From Phymorhynchus buccinoides (lineage: Eukaryota; Mollusca; Gastropoda; Neogastropoda; Raphitomidae): a stretch of DNA of 64,000 nt. Made by a program: the position numbers and the translations under genes. Location: positions 22,329,394-22,393,393 of the forward strand of contig CM065710.1 of NCBI GenBank assembly GCA_017654935.2, read 5' to 3'. Position 1 is the first letter of the stretch. Every line of letters begins with the position of its first letter. Under the pieces are notes generated by a model that made no database searches, was not told the origin of the DNA, and saw only the letters and a program-made list of their open reading frames with translations. Positions 1 to 10,197 of this stretch are shown here, piece after piece.

Positions 1-120
1 TTCATCAGAGCCGCAGACATTTTTCGGCAAAAATGGTTTTCACGATGGCTGAATTCATCCGAACGGCGGGGAAAATCCATGCCTAACTAAGCCTTTTGTC
101 TCTCTTTGTTTTTTCCACAG

Positions 121-375
121 ACGCCCAACAAAGTGGACCCCAAAGCCAAGGCTCCCACACCGGGTGCAGCCGCCACCGTGGCAGGCGGCAAGAAAACCAC
201 AGCGAGCGGAGGTGCAGGGGGAGGCCGCCCCTCCATCGTGGGGGCAATGGGTGGGGTAGGGGGGTTGCCAGAGCCCCGAACCTCCACCCCCACCACCCCT
301 CCTCCCCACACCCCGCTATCCCAGGAACAAGAGGAGGCCATGGAAAGAAAGTACCGCGAGAAACTTTACACCCAG
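121..375 (+). CDS. internal coding exon of an unidentified gene
   Basis: This is a 255-bp phase-0 exon. A pyrimidine-rich acceptor ending in cag precedes position 121, and CAG/gtgagg follows position 375. Its 85 codons are open. They are rich in Pro, Thr, Gly and Ala, with a basic Lys patch near the start and a poly-Thr/Pro run (TSTPTTPPPHTP). The exon ends in a charged helix-like segment (QEQEEAMERKYREKLYTQ). The low-complexity front followed by a charged helix suggests part of a cytoplasmic or nuclear scaffold or regulatory protein, but I do not recognise the family. Reading past the donor soon enters a poly-G run and low-complexity DNA, which supports a real splice donor at 375. Other exons must lie upstream of the window and downstream. 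The candidate micro-exon at 1538-1579 repeats the last 14 codons. Confidence 0.6.
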
Positions 376-1537
376 GTGAGGGGGGGGGGGGGAGCAGAGA
401 TCATAGGCTACATCACGGAGTGTCCGTATTTGTCCTGTAAAATAAGAAAATCTGTCACAATGTTCCAAAATTACGACTTTCAGCTGCCAATTAGAGAAAG
501 TTTATACTGCCATGGATTGCAACCATTTTTAGCATTTCGAGCGGCCGGCGTCACTTCCTTTGCTTGAAAATAATGGCGGCAGAGGTCCTACAGCCTTAAC
601 CCAGAGGCAAATTTCACTGGTTAACATGATTTTGTTCCTGCCCAAATGAAGAAAGTAACTGTCAAACGATCTGAATGAAATGTGCAAAAGGGCTGTTTAT
701 CAGGCTGTGGAAGAGTGCAAAACATCAACTTTTTATGTGTTGTCAACTTTGCTTTTGTGAATTGGCATAGCAACAGAAATCACATCGCCAATAATTACCA
801 GTAAGCAACATTTTCTTGCTATTTTCTGCAAAATCTTTTTTCTTTTTTTGGCGGAGGTGGGGAGTGGGGGTGGGGGGGGCATTGATCTGAAGATAGAAAA
901 CTGGGTAGGCACCTCTGACAAAGTGTGCTAATAATAATAATGAGATACAGCCTTGAAAGCAAGAACAAAAATAACATCACGACAAGTGTAATAAAATGCT
1001 CTTGCCCATACTCTGGGGCAAAGGACTCTGATGGTAATCATTATCATCATTGACCTCATCAGCGGCAATCATCATTATTGTCGTCATTGTCATTGTCATT
1101 ATCATCATTGACCTCCTCATCAGCGGCAATCATCATTATTGTCGTCATTGTCGTTGTCATTATCATCATCATCTTCGTCAAAATGATCATTATTATTGTC
1201 CTCCTCCTCATCATCATCATCGTTGTCATCATATTCTTCATCAACATTATCATCATATTATTTATTAGTTTATATTCTTTGTTGTTGATAAATGTGTTTA
1301 TTGTTGTTTTTCTTAACAGCTGGCTGCAATTTCTATGTTATGAGATAATAAAGATTATTTGGATTTGGATCATCATAATCATCATCATTCATTGTTGTTA
1401 TAATCATAGTCTTCATCATCATCATTGTCATCATCATCAACATCATCGTCATCATTTCTTTGTGACACCAGAACTAAAACACACAGTTTCAGCAGCACAG
1501 TAACTTGAGTAAGCAATAGGACATTTTTTAACATCAG
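376..1537 (+). other. presumed intron with TCA/ATC-rich low-complexity DNA
   Basis: This is non-coding sequence between the exon at 121-375 and the candidate micro-exon. It contains a poly-G run at 380-391. At about 1030-1260 there is an ATC/TCA-rich stretch that includes two near copies of a roughly 60-bp segment ending in acctc(ctc)atcagcggcaatcatc. A second ATC-rich stretch lies at 1375-1460. The open frames there are low-complexity artefacts (poly-Ile, poly-His). Confidence 0.5.
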
Positions 1538-1579
1538 GAGGTAATGGAGAAAAAATACTGTTTGAAACTTTACACCCAG
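1538..1579 (+). CDS. possible 42-bp micro-exon duplicating the end of the upstream exon
   Basis: A 14-codon phase-0 segment (EVMEKKYCLKLYTQ) follows the acceptor-like ttttttaacatcag and precedes the donor gtgtgt. It aligns without gaps to the last 14 codons of the exon at 121-375 (EAMERKYREKLYTQ), with 10 of 14 residues identical. The length is a multiple of three, so it could be included or skipped, or used as an alternative end of the upstream exon, without changing frame. It could instead be a dead partial duplication, since Arg-Glu has become Cys-Leu. No transcript evidence is available here. Confidence 0.4.
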
Positions 1580-1735
1580 GTGTGTTGTCATCATCATTAT
1601 TATTATCAGCAGCATCCTCATTATCCTCATTATCATCATCAACATGAACATCATCATTATGATCATCAATATTATCATCATCATAATGAACATCATCATC
1701 ATCCTCATCATCGTCATCATACTCTCCCTGCTCCT
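1580..1735. repeat. ATC/ATT low-complexity tract
   Basis: This is a degenerate (CAT/ATT)n stretch directly downstream of the micro-exon donor. It is probably intronic. The His-rich and Met-rich frames in it are artefacts. Confidence 0.7.
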
Positions 1736-2252
1736 CTGTGTGGTTTCTAATTTTATTGTAAGGCTGTGTACAGATATACGCGGAACATGCACAACCCGTT
1801 AAAACCCGTTAAAAAAGATCTGGAAGTAAGAAATATGAAGGATTGTGCACGTTACACGCGGAAACTCATGCGCAATCCCCTCCGCTTATGTCGTGGGGTT
1901 TGGCATGGAGCTTATGGACTGCAGATCTAAGGTGTGTGTGCCCTAAAGCTTATTCTGTATACAGCAACACTCCATGGGAATCACATGGTAAAAGCAGTCG
2001 AGTACAGAAAAAAACACATTTTGACCATTGCAAATTGGACTTTCATTCTGTGATGGGTCCAGTTTTGGTTTTGATGTGACAGATTGGCTTTAGGGAGTGT
2101 AATGGTGCCTGAATGAACCATTCCACCCACACATCATCAGTCAGCATGGCTGCTATGGTGGATGATCGATTTTGGTGTAGAGTAGCATGTCCATGCAAGG
2201 CAAAACTGACATGTTTGTGCTGGAAAACAACACACAGTGAGCAGACAATTAT

Positions 2253-2435
2253 TAGTACTGTATTTTGCGGACTCTAAGGCAATACTTTTTTCCTAGACTG
2301 AGACCCCTGCGTCTTATAATGTGACTGATAATATAGTAAGAAACTATGATAACAAAATCTGAATTTTATGTAAAATTTGGGTGGTGGGAATCAGGTGCGC
2401 CTTATAGTCCGTAAAATATGGTACAAGATTCCCCA
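2253..2435. mobile_element. palindromic MITE
   Basis: The two ends are inverted copies. The left end reads actgtattttgcggactc followed by taaggc. The right end reads cgccttatagtccgtaaaa followed by tatggtac. The interior also contains cttataatg-type halves of the same motif. Short AT-rich fold-back elements with ends around GGACTATAAGGCGCACC occur in many animal genomes. There is no coding capacity. Confidence 0.6.
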
Positions 2436-2436
2436 G

Positions 2437-2745
2437 TCCATAGTCCATCTCTGCACAGGCATCATTGGTGCGGACTTCATTTTCGTGGATGACAATGGCC
2501 GCCATCACCGTGCACGTCATGCCAGCCAGCACCTGCAGGATGAGGGAAGGCGTATGAATGCAATGTCCGACATGCTCCATGGACCTGGATCCCATTGAAT
2601 ATGTCTGGGACATTATCGGACAAGCCGTACAAGAATGAGAGCAACACCCTCGTAATGTCCATGAGCTCGGGATGGCTCTGCAGGAGGAGTGGGCCAGGGA
2701 TCAGAAGTCTCATTCAGGGATCAATCTTGTCACGGGACATCATAC
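2437..2745 (+). pseudogene. Tc1/mariner transposase C-terminal relic
   Basis: The conceptual translation passes through at least one frameshift. It shows the signature of the second catalytic Asp (FVDDNGRHHRARHA) and then, in another frame, the block around the third catalytic acid (DLDPIEYVWDIIGQAVQE). A segment ending in ALQEEWARI follows. These are the last two thirds of the DDE domain of a Tc1-like transposase, which would cut and paste DNA at TA sites. The N-terminal DNA-binding part is absent and the frame is broken, so this is a dead copy. It lies immediately after the MITE ending at about 2435, and the two may be unrelated insertions. Confidence 0.75.
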
Positions 2746-3150
2746 GTAATTTGACCAGTTTGAAGAAAGTATAATGGGTCATTTTCCTAAAACAATAGGT
2801 CAAAAAGAAAAGAAAGGAACGTTATACAACTTGAGCACAATGAAAGTAATAAAAGAACAGTTATTTATAGCATATTGTTTCATCAGTCAATATGATCACT
2901 ATGGAATCAGTTGCAGCACAAATCAAAATCATTTAAAGTTACTAACAGACATGAGGTCAACTTAATAAGTCACATGACCTATTGCCTGCAAAAACAGTAG
3001 GTCATTTCAAAATTTTATGTGTCGATGACTGATGACCGGTGCTAAGAATGCTCTCTGCTCATTTGCAGCACGAGGCGATGTTCTAGCGCAATGATCAAGG
3101 CCTGTGGTGTTTACGCTCGTTATTGACAGTCCATTAATTTTTTTGCTGTC
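2746..3150. other. unique AT-rich DNA
   Basis: I see no gene, tandem repeat or convincing mobile element here. Confidence 0.5.
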
Positions 3151-3355
3151 CCATCTTCTTGGCCACACAGTGGCGTTGCTCCTACGCCGCTCATTCCGAA
3201 TCCCAACTCGCAGCCACACCACGGCCCGTTCAGGTCGTAGAATCCGGGACAAGCAGTCCAAAGGGAGTGAATCTAAGTTAGGCCGCCATGCGCCAGGAGG
3301 CAACCAACCGAGGAGACACTGCACTGCTGCCGAGTCACCTCGGTGGAGTTCCGTG
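3150..3355. repeat. dispersed repeat family A, copy 1
   Basis: This roughly 200-bp block is similar to 49198-49316 joined to 49951-50018. Shared landmarks are ttgctcc.acgccgctcatt, cccaactcgcagccaca, agcagtccaa and gacactgcactgctgccgag. This copy is continuous, whereas the second copy is split by a BEL/Pao fragment. The class is unknown, and no terminal repeats are obvious. Confidence 0.65.
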
Positions 3356-3699
3356 GAGCCTTGACGGTCCATTAATTGTGATTTTTACACAAAATAGCCA
3401 CTGAGTTCTTATGATGAATTTTCCCTCCCATGCCCTGTTTCAGGTCGATTTCAGGGGTAGTCACAGTTATCTGTTCATTGTTCTTTACACGATACAATTT
3501 TCTTAAATGGATTTTGTTTGAATAAAACAATGTTCAAAGAACTTGATTCTCTGGGTGAATTAAATGTTTATCTTGTACATCAAATTGTGTTAAATATCTG
3601 ATCCCTAGTGAGTGTTGCTATGTCGACATTTGTTTTTTCTTTCACTTTTTTTTCAAATTTATACTGTTAAAAAACCCAAAAAAACGCAACAACAATGTT

Positions 3700-4110
3700 C
3701 TCAAAGGCAGTGTAATACCACACCCACTACTGATTGTGGACGTGGTTCACTGGACAGGTACTGTACAGTTAACGTACCTTTGAAAGGCAGTGTAATACCA
3801 TACCACCTACTGATTGTGGATGTGGCATGCTGAACAGGTACTGTACAGGTAACGTACCTTTGAAAGGCAATGTAATATCATGCCCCCTAGTGATTGTGGA
3901 TGTGGCACGCTGAACAGGTACTGTACAGGTAACGTACCTTTGAAAGGCAATGTAATATCATGCCCCCTACTGATTGTGGACGAGGTACACTGGACAGGTA
4001 CTGTACAGGTAACGTACCTTTGAAAGGCAGTGTAATACCACACCCCCTACTGATTGTGGACGAGGCACACTGGACAGGTACTGTACAGTTAACGTACCTT
4101 TGAAAGTGTT
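3700..4110. repeat. 80-bp minisatellite, about 5 copies
   Basis: The unit of about 80 bp carries ggcagtgtaataccac, ctactgattgtgga and ggtactgtacaggtaacgta. Copies differ by a few substitutions (gtggcatgc versus gaggcacac). The Cys-rich open frames on the - strand come from the repeat and are not genes. Confidence 0.85.
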
Positions 4111-5504
4111 GGAGGGACAACCTTTAACTCATTCGCATCGCAGCGATTTTGAATTATTAAAAAAAACTCACAAATCACTCCAGCCATACAAACAAACAAA
4201 ACATACATAAACAAAAGGAGAAATGAAAGAAGATTACGGGTTATTACTTCAGGTTTAGACATAGGGAAGTGGTAGATCAGATTTTTGTATATATGGACTT
4301 TATATAAAAAAACTGTCTACACCGATTGGTTTACCCACAACAAACCACCAGAAAAGCAAAGTCAGAGGAAAAATGATGGTCTAAAGGAGAGAAGCGTGTT
4401 TAGAAGTGACCAAGGTATGGTGTGCACATATAATTACTTCTCTTGAAGCAAATGCATCAAATTGACAGCTATCTATTCTGGGCGTATATGAGTTATGACG
4501 TAACAAATTTGGACATTCTCTCTTCTTCCATTATTTTTCTATGCTTTTTCTTGGTATGCAACTAAATAAGGATAAGTTCAAAGTAATAGGTAATTGCGTT
4601 TCGTGTTTTGTTTATTTTTTAAACAATATATTTCTGTTTTATGTGGTTTCAGATGTACACATTGCTGGGCCAAAAGTTGGACCACATGGACCGGTTTTTC
4701 CAGTATTCTCTTCACAGTTCTCTGTAGACTGTGGGGTTTAGATCGCACACCCAGTATCTACAATAATGGAATTGAATGCACGCTTGCACACACGTACATA
4801 CACACACACACACACACACATTTTATGTGATGCTGATGGATTTTGAAACTGTCTGTGATAATGCACATGATTAAGGTTATTGTTTTGACAACACCTTTGC
4901 ACCATATCATATTTATATTTATTATGTTTATATTTTATACATTATATTTTCTTAAACCATTCCACTTATAAACATACATGTTTTGTATTACAATGCAACA
5001 CAGTCACTGGTTACGGTATTTTTTAAATCCATTTGTGCATCATGTTTTCACGTTAAAATGGTTGGAATCACAACTGAATGGAATGGAATATTTTGTAATC
5101 CATTTGGCCATCATTATTTCACGTTAATAGAATCACAAATGAATGGCAGAAGCTTCAAAGGCGCAAGCAGGAAATGCTGACATGTAATGAATAAAATCAT
5201 ATGCTCAAACAAACAAAAAAGCAAAGCAAATGTGCACGCTTAAAGGTCTTGTACAAAAAAATTGTTTGTTCATGTCAGAATAAAATGTGTTCATGAAATG
5301 ATATAAAATAGTCTAGTAATATTTGACTAATGTGAAAATCAAAAGGATTTGGACAATCATAGCCATTTTAAAACTGTCCGTTCACCGTAGCTTCAGGTAT
5401 TATACAAGTTCAATTTGGTGTTAATGTGGTGATTTCAACACAACTGCTAACAGTCATGTTCTCAGGGGAAGAAAATTACCTTTATTTTGTAGCCAAATCA
5501 ACTT
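4111..5504. other. AT-rich unique DNA
   Basis: I see no supported gene. There is a short (CA)n run at 4799-4820. Two related segments containing ggaatcacaa.tgaatgg and a nearby tttg.ccatcat lie at about 5030-5070 and 5100-5150. Confidence 0.5.
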
Positions 5505-6190
5505 CTAAATGAGTGCAGTGTATGCCTTAGTGGAGAAAGAAATAACCAGAAACAACAGAGCAATAAGAACTAGACAGTTTATGTTTTGATTACAATGTTG
5601 CCATTTGAGTGCAGTGTATGCCTTAGTGGGGAAAGAAATAACCAGAAACAACAGAGCAATAAGAACTAGACAGTTTATGTTTTGACTACAATGTTGCCAT
5701 TTGAGTGCAGTGTATGCCTTAGTGGGGAAAGAAATAACCAGAAACAACAGAGCAATAAGAACTAGACAGTTTATGTTTTGATTACAATGTTGCCATTTGA
5801 GTGCAGTGTATGCCTTAGTGGGGAAAGAAATAACCAGAAACAACAGAGCAATAAGAACTAGACAGTTTATGTTTTGATTACAATGTTGCCATTTGAGTGC
5901 AGTGTATGCCTTAGTGGGGAAAGAAATAACCAGAAACAACAGAGCAATAAGAACTAGACAGTTTATGTTTTGACTACAATGTTGCCATTTGAGTGCAGTG
6001 TATGCCTTAGTGGGGAAAGAAATAACCAGAAACAACAGAGCAATAAGAACTAGACAGTTTATGTTTTGATTACAATGTTGCCATTTGAGTGCAGTGCATG
6101 CCTTAGTGGGGAAAGAAATAACCAGAAACAACAGAGCAATAAGAACTAGACATTTTATGTTTTGATTACAATGTTGCCATTTGAAAAAAA
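5505..6190. repeat. 96-bp tandem array, about 7 copies
   Basis: This is a 96-bp unit (32 codons) repeated about seven times with very few differences (attacaatg versus actacaatg, tgtatgcc versus tgcatgcc). Because the unit is a multiple of three, the - strand is open for 230 codons, with a hydrophobic repeated peptide containing LVLIALLFLVISFPTKAY. Hydrophobic leader-like repeats can be chance products of AT-rich tandem DNA, and no flanking gene structure is visible. I therefore treat it as a minisatellite rather than a gene. Confidence 0.85.
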
Positions 6191-7250
6191 AAACCAAGAA
6201 AACGCTAATGTGAAAAGTTTCAGTTTAAACATTTTACAAAAATGTTTGCAGAAGAATGTTTTGTCTAATTTTGTAACATGTCATAGCAAAAATGTTCTTC
6301 TTTTGGTTATGGTTGATTCTATCTGTGATGAATAAAGTGTAAAACAAATTTAATTCTTTTTTTTTTTTTTTTTTTTGGGGAGGGGGGGTTGTTTGGACTA
6401 AACATTACATATTTAAAAAATATATGTCAACCTGCATTGACTTAGGTTATGATATACATGTACAAGACCTTTTTACTGTGCTTTTTATAGAAAAACAAAT
6501 CCATTTTATACATAGTATTATATGATTTTTGTTTCATTGTGTGGGCTTTTTGAGTATTTATCACCACTGTTGTGTGTTTTCACACATTTATTGCTGACGA
6601 TTCTTGCCAGTGTTATTATTGATAGTCATGGTTGAGTTTGAATGGTGAATTTTGACCTTGGTATCATAGCACATATATTATAAGAAATGTTATACATACA
6701 GACTTTGATTGTATTTTTTGTGATCTTGTTATTATAAAGACTTATGTCATGAGTCATCAAATATTATTGTCAGTACTTGCTGAACAGATTCCGTCCATGA
6801 ACGATTTTGTTAAAGTAATATTATATCAAACATTTTGTTTTTGTGGTCATTTATGACTCAGACTGTTGAAGTAAATGCGGCACAGTTTCAGTGGCAGTCT
6901 TTCTTTTCAATTGTGTATCTGAATCATGTGTGTGTCTGTCTGTCTGTGTGTACATGTGTGTGTTCGTGTGTGTGTGTGTGTTGTCAAACATCTTCACTAT
7001 GTTCTTTATAATTGTGTCCTTCCATAGTTCAGATTGCACATGGTGGAGGCTTACACTGCACGTACTGTGAGAGTGGGGATGTACCCTGGGCAAGGCATCT
7101 CCACTGAACAAATTCTAGCCCAATCTGCTAGAACAGCATCAGACTCTTTGCTATCTGGCAGCTGTAGTCAGAAACGACAGACAGGCATACAGATAGTTAT
7201 GTTTATTTAAAACAAGCAGATGGACAGACTCGGAGATACAGACAGGCAGA
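6191..7250. other. AT-rich unique DNA with short GT/TC runs
   Basis: No gene is recognised. There is a poly-T/G tract at 6358-6390 and a GT-rich run at 6925-6980. Confidence 0.5.
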
Positions 7251-7594
7251 GATGCACGCACACACACACAGAGAGGCAGACAAACAAACACATGCACGCA
7301 TGCACATAAACGTTCGTTTATTCACACATACAGATTACAAGTGTGAAAGATTTTTTTTTGTGTCGGTGTTTATTTTGTTCTACATTTATTTTGTAGAAAG
7401 TAGTTTATATTATAAAATGACTGCATACCAAAACCTTTGTACCTACCATCTGAAGATTAAAATGATCTGCATGCAAATTTTACACAAAGGTAATGGATAC
7501 AACAATGTTAACTACCAAGCTGGAGACAGTTTCAAAAGAGATCAGCTCTGAAAAAAGCAACATTCTGGTGAACAGCTCCAATAAAAGAAACAAC

Positions 7595-7853
7595 AAATGT
7601 CATGCTCAACAACCAAAAACTAGAACAAGTGGACAATTTCAAATACCCTGGCTCCACACTTACAACTGATGGCAGCTCCATCAAATAACTCAGAACAAAA
7701 TTAAGCCTTGTTGCCGCTGCCATGACAAAACAACAAGATCTGGAAGAGCACCACCATCAGCTTCCCATTAAAGATCAATACAAATCACTTGTGGTCTCTA
7801 GAGCTGGACCCTGACGGCAGATTGCGAACGCAGACTATCAGCTTTTGAACATA
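7595..7853 (+). pseudogene. non-LTR retrotransposon relic (after the RT palm), part 1
   Basis: The translation shows NVMLNNQKLEQVDNFKYPGS followed by a Leu-Thr-rich stretch. This is the conserved segment downstream of the reverse transcriptase catalytic box in many LINEs (normally ..VDxFKYLGS...). The frame then continues, with stops, to TADCERR.SAF.EH. At 7853 it is interrupted by a pair of MITEs, and the coding similarity resumes at about 8249. The internal stops mean it is dead. Confidence 0.6.
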
Positions 7854-8054
7854 AGGCCGAACACACACATGCGGAGATTCCGTGCGGAAACCCGTGCGCA
7901 ATCCGCAAATGAGTAAAAGAAAGAAGGCAAAAGATTTGCGCACGTGTCCGAATTTCCCTTAATCCATAACTTTTAACCCTTCTTTCTTTCACTTATTTAC
8001 GGATTGCACATGGGATTTCCGCACAGAATCTCCGCATATGTGTGTACACGGCCT
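7854..8054. mobile_element. TA-flanked palindromic MITE, copy a
   Basis: This 201-bp fold-back element has long inverted arms. The left arm starts aggccgaacacacacatgcg and the right arm ends gtgtgtacacggcct. Internal arm motifs are cgcaaatgagtaaaagaaag and its inverse ctttctttcacttatttacg. The TA dinucleotide precedes it. It lies inside a LINE relic and directly beside a second copy. Near-complete self-complementarity would give a long hairpin RNA if transcribed. Confidence 0.75.
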
Positions 8055-8056
8055 AA

Positions 8057-8246
8057 AGGCCTCATACACACATCATGTGAAAATCCCACGCACAATCAGT
8101 AAATAAGTGGAAGAAAGAAGGGTAAAAATGTATGGATTAGGGGAAATTCGGACACGTGCACAAATCTTTTCCCTTCATTTTTTGTTTTACTGTGGATTGC
8201 CCACGGGTTTCCGCACGGAATCTCTGCATATATGTGTACACAGCCT
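8057..8246. mobile_element. TA-flanked palindromic MITE, copy b
   Basis: This is a second copy of the same family, separated by two bases from copy a. It starts aggcctcatacacacatcat, ends tgtgtacacagcct and is followed by TA. The outer TA pair at 7852 and 8247 fits a mariner-type TA target duplication around the doublet. Confidence 0.75.
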
Positions 8247-8248
8247 TA

Positions 8249-8420
8249 GTGCCTCTGGAGACTTCTTCGCATCTTGTACTCAGAGCACAAGACAAATAAG
8301 TATGTCGAGCAAAAAGTGAACACCCTTGCAGGCTGACAAAAGCCACTCCTATCAGTTGTCAGGAGCCGCAAACTTGCCTGGTACAGTCATGGACACGCCA
8401 CAACACTGGCCAAAATGATT
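8249..8420 (+). pseudogene. non-LTR retrotransposon relic, part 2
   Basis: Coding similarity resumes after the MITE doublet: CLRRLLRISYSEHKTNKYVE, then SRKLAWYSHGHATTLAKMIL. It matches the C-terminal region of LINE ORF2 proteins (CYRRLL.ISY...N..V....LKWYGHV). The 42-kb relic shows the same motifs in better condition. Confidence 0.6.
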
Positions 8421-8607
8421 CTCCACACAGCTCACATTCTGAGCATCAGAAAGTTAGACCCAGATTTCACTGCCTAGGCCCTAAGCTTTCCCGTTTTCCA
8501 GCAGCAGTGAGCCTGCCAAAACTGGACCTCTCCCTTTTTTTTTCTCCTGCTGCCTTCAAGGCCTTTCTGACCTTTTAGTTACCTCTCCCTTACTGGCTGG
8601 ATAGAGA

Positions 8608-8610
8608 TAA

Positions 8611-8696
<86 letters not shown>
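8608..8696. repeat. (CT)n microsatellite
   Basis: About 44 dinucleotide repeats, inserted between two parts of a LINE 3' region. Confidence 0.95.
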
Positions 8697-8697
<1 letters not shown>

Positions 8698-8699
8698 GT

Positions 8700-8995
8700 G
8701 CTGGCTCAGATGAGAAGCAGGCAGGAAAAAGGAAGGGTAAGTGGCTAGAGTGGGCCAAACTTTATGAAGCCAGAATGCGACAGAAACACATGCTGTGTCC
8801 AGGGCACCATCCCAGGAAAACGCCGGCAAGGCAGACAAAGAAAGTCCTTGCTGGACAACATCAAAAGCTGGACCAACCGCAACACCAACACCCTCATACG
8901 CCTGGCAGAAGATGGTGACCAGTGGCGGAGGCTGACCACCCTCCAGCATGGCACCCCGACGACCAAGCCGGTCAAGGGTGGAGTGAGTGAGTGAA
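8700..8995 (+). pseudogene. LINE ORF2 3' terminus
   Basis: The open frame carries GTIPGKRRQGRQRKSLLDNI followed by KSWT and QWRRLTTLQHGTP. It ends in a natural stop after KGGVSE. This is the basic C-terminal tail typical of a LINE family whose other copy lies at 41870-42460 (GTVQGSRRRGRQKKKW). It probably belongs to the same broken element as the parts at 7595 and 8249, separated by the (CT)n tract. Confidence 0.65.
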
Positions 8996-8999
8996 TGGA

Positions 9000-10197
9000 T
9001 ACAAGGCATTTTGCATTACAGTTTGCTAAGTTAATTCGTATTTCATTATTTGTACCTTATGTATTAATCTTTTGTCTATATTTTGCCCGCAAGCAACCAT
9101 TGCTGGACTTTCTATGCACCTCTTTTACGGTAATAGCTTGATAATTGTTCACATTGTTCTTATGCAGTTTATCATTTCCTCAAACAAACAAAAACAAAAA
9201 GACAATGAAATAGGGTTAATATCGTGTGCTGATTTGAGAAAAAAGCACACCATGTTTACAGCACCAATAGACGCTTAATGGAGCGCAAAAGTCGTAAATA
9301 AAGCCATATCGAAGACGTTCGCTGATTTCAAGAAATAATACACAAGTAACGATTTTTCAGGGGTTAGGGTGTTGAAAGCTTTTTTTACACAAAACAATCG
9401 CTTCCTTGGACCTCGCTTCACAGGAGAGTTCCTTGCTAACCTCCGGGCCTCAGCATGGGTCTCTGCAATCTCGATTGCCTTCCGTTGGAAATCCATTCAT
9501 ATGAAGCTCTTCACTTTGCAAAAAGTAACGGGAAATACAAAGCGACTATTGTGACTTGCTTGCTAAATTGTAGAAGCAGATGAGCATGATCCCAAGTACA
9601 CATGATGTACTTGGAATTGGGTCCTGAAACCTGTCCTCCTCCACAGCAGTGTGCAATGTTTGCGCGACAACACACCTTGACCTTAATTATCAGCATGGGA
9701 GGCTGCACCTGTGGAGGCAAAAACCACTGGACTAGGCTGGTTGGAAGATGGAGAAGAAGAGGAGGGGAGAGGACAATGAGGATACGAAGACGGAGGAAGA
9801 GCAGAAGGAGGATTATAAGAAAAAGTGTTTCAACGACAGATCAGAGTCAATATGAAGGCCGAGACCACCACGATCATCATCATCATCATCATCGTCACCA
9901 CCACCACAATCATCATCATCATCATCACCATTTCCCTAGAAATCATGAGTACCGGCGGAGTGCTCTTCTTTTAAATGATGTTCTTTTTGTGCTTTTGTTA
10001 CTTGTCATAAATGTTGACAATTTAGATTTTCAATACCTTACGTCGTTTTCGCATCTTGTCAGTGTAAAGCGCATAGAGCATTGAGCTATATAAACATAAA
10101 CAAACATAACTAAATGCAACTCTGGAGAAACTCTAGGGAAGGGGGGAGAACAGTGAATGTAGAGAACAATGAATCCCGTTGGGTGAATGTTTTGCAA
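9000..10197. other. intergenic DNA downstream of the first receptor gene
   Basis: Apart from the doubtful ORF at 9275-9496, it contains a GA-rich stretch at 9745-9840 and an ATC/CAC tract at 9868-9935. I see no convincing polyadenylation signal for the - strand gene. Confidence 0.4.
9275..9496 (-). CDS. short unidentified ORF, possibly a coding relic
   Basis: This is a 73-codon frame with a charged, helix-compatible composition (AIEIAETHAEARRLARNSP, then a basic patch KRGPRKRLF). It is less biased than its surroundings. No family is recognised and no convincing splice sites bound it. It could be a transposase fragment or chance. Confidence 0.15.
   Translation of the reverse strand: MDFQRKAIEIAETHAEARRLARNSPVKRGPRKRLFCVKKAFNTLTPEKSLLVYYFLKSANVFDMALFTTFALH

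Noticed and set aside
1030..1500. Membrane-like poly-Ile/Val open frame
   Set aside because: Translation of ATC/TCA low-complexity DNA within a presumed intron.
5505..6197. 230-codon hydrophobic repeat protein on the - strand
   Set aside because: It is explained by a 96-bp tandem array; the unit length is a multiple of three, and there is no promoter, signal or flanking coding sequence.
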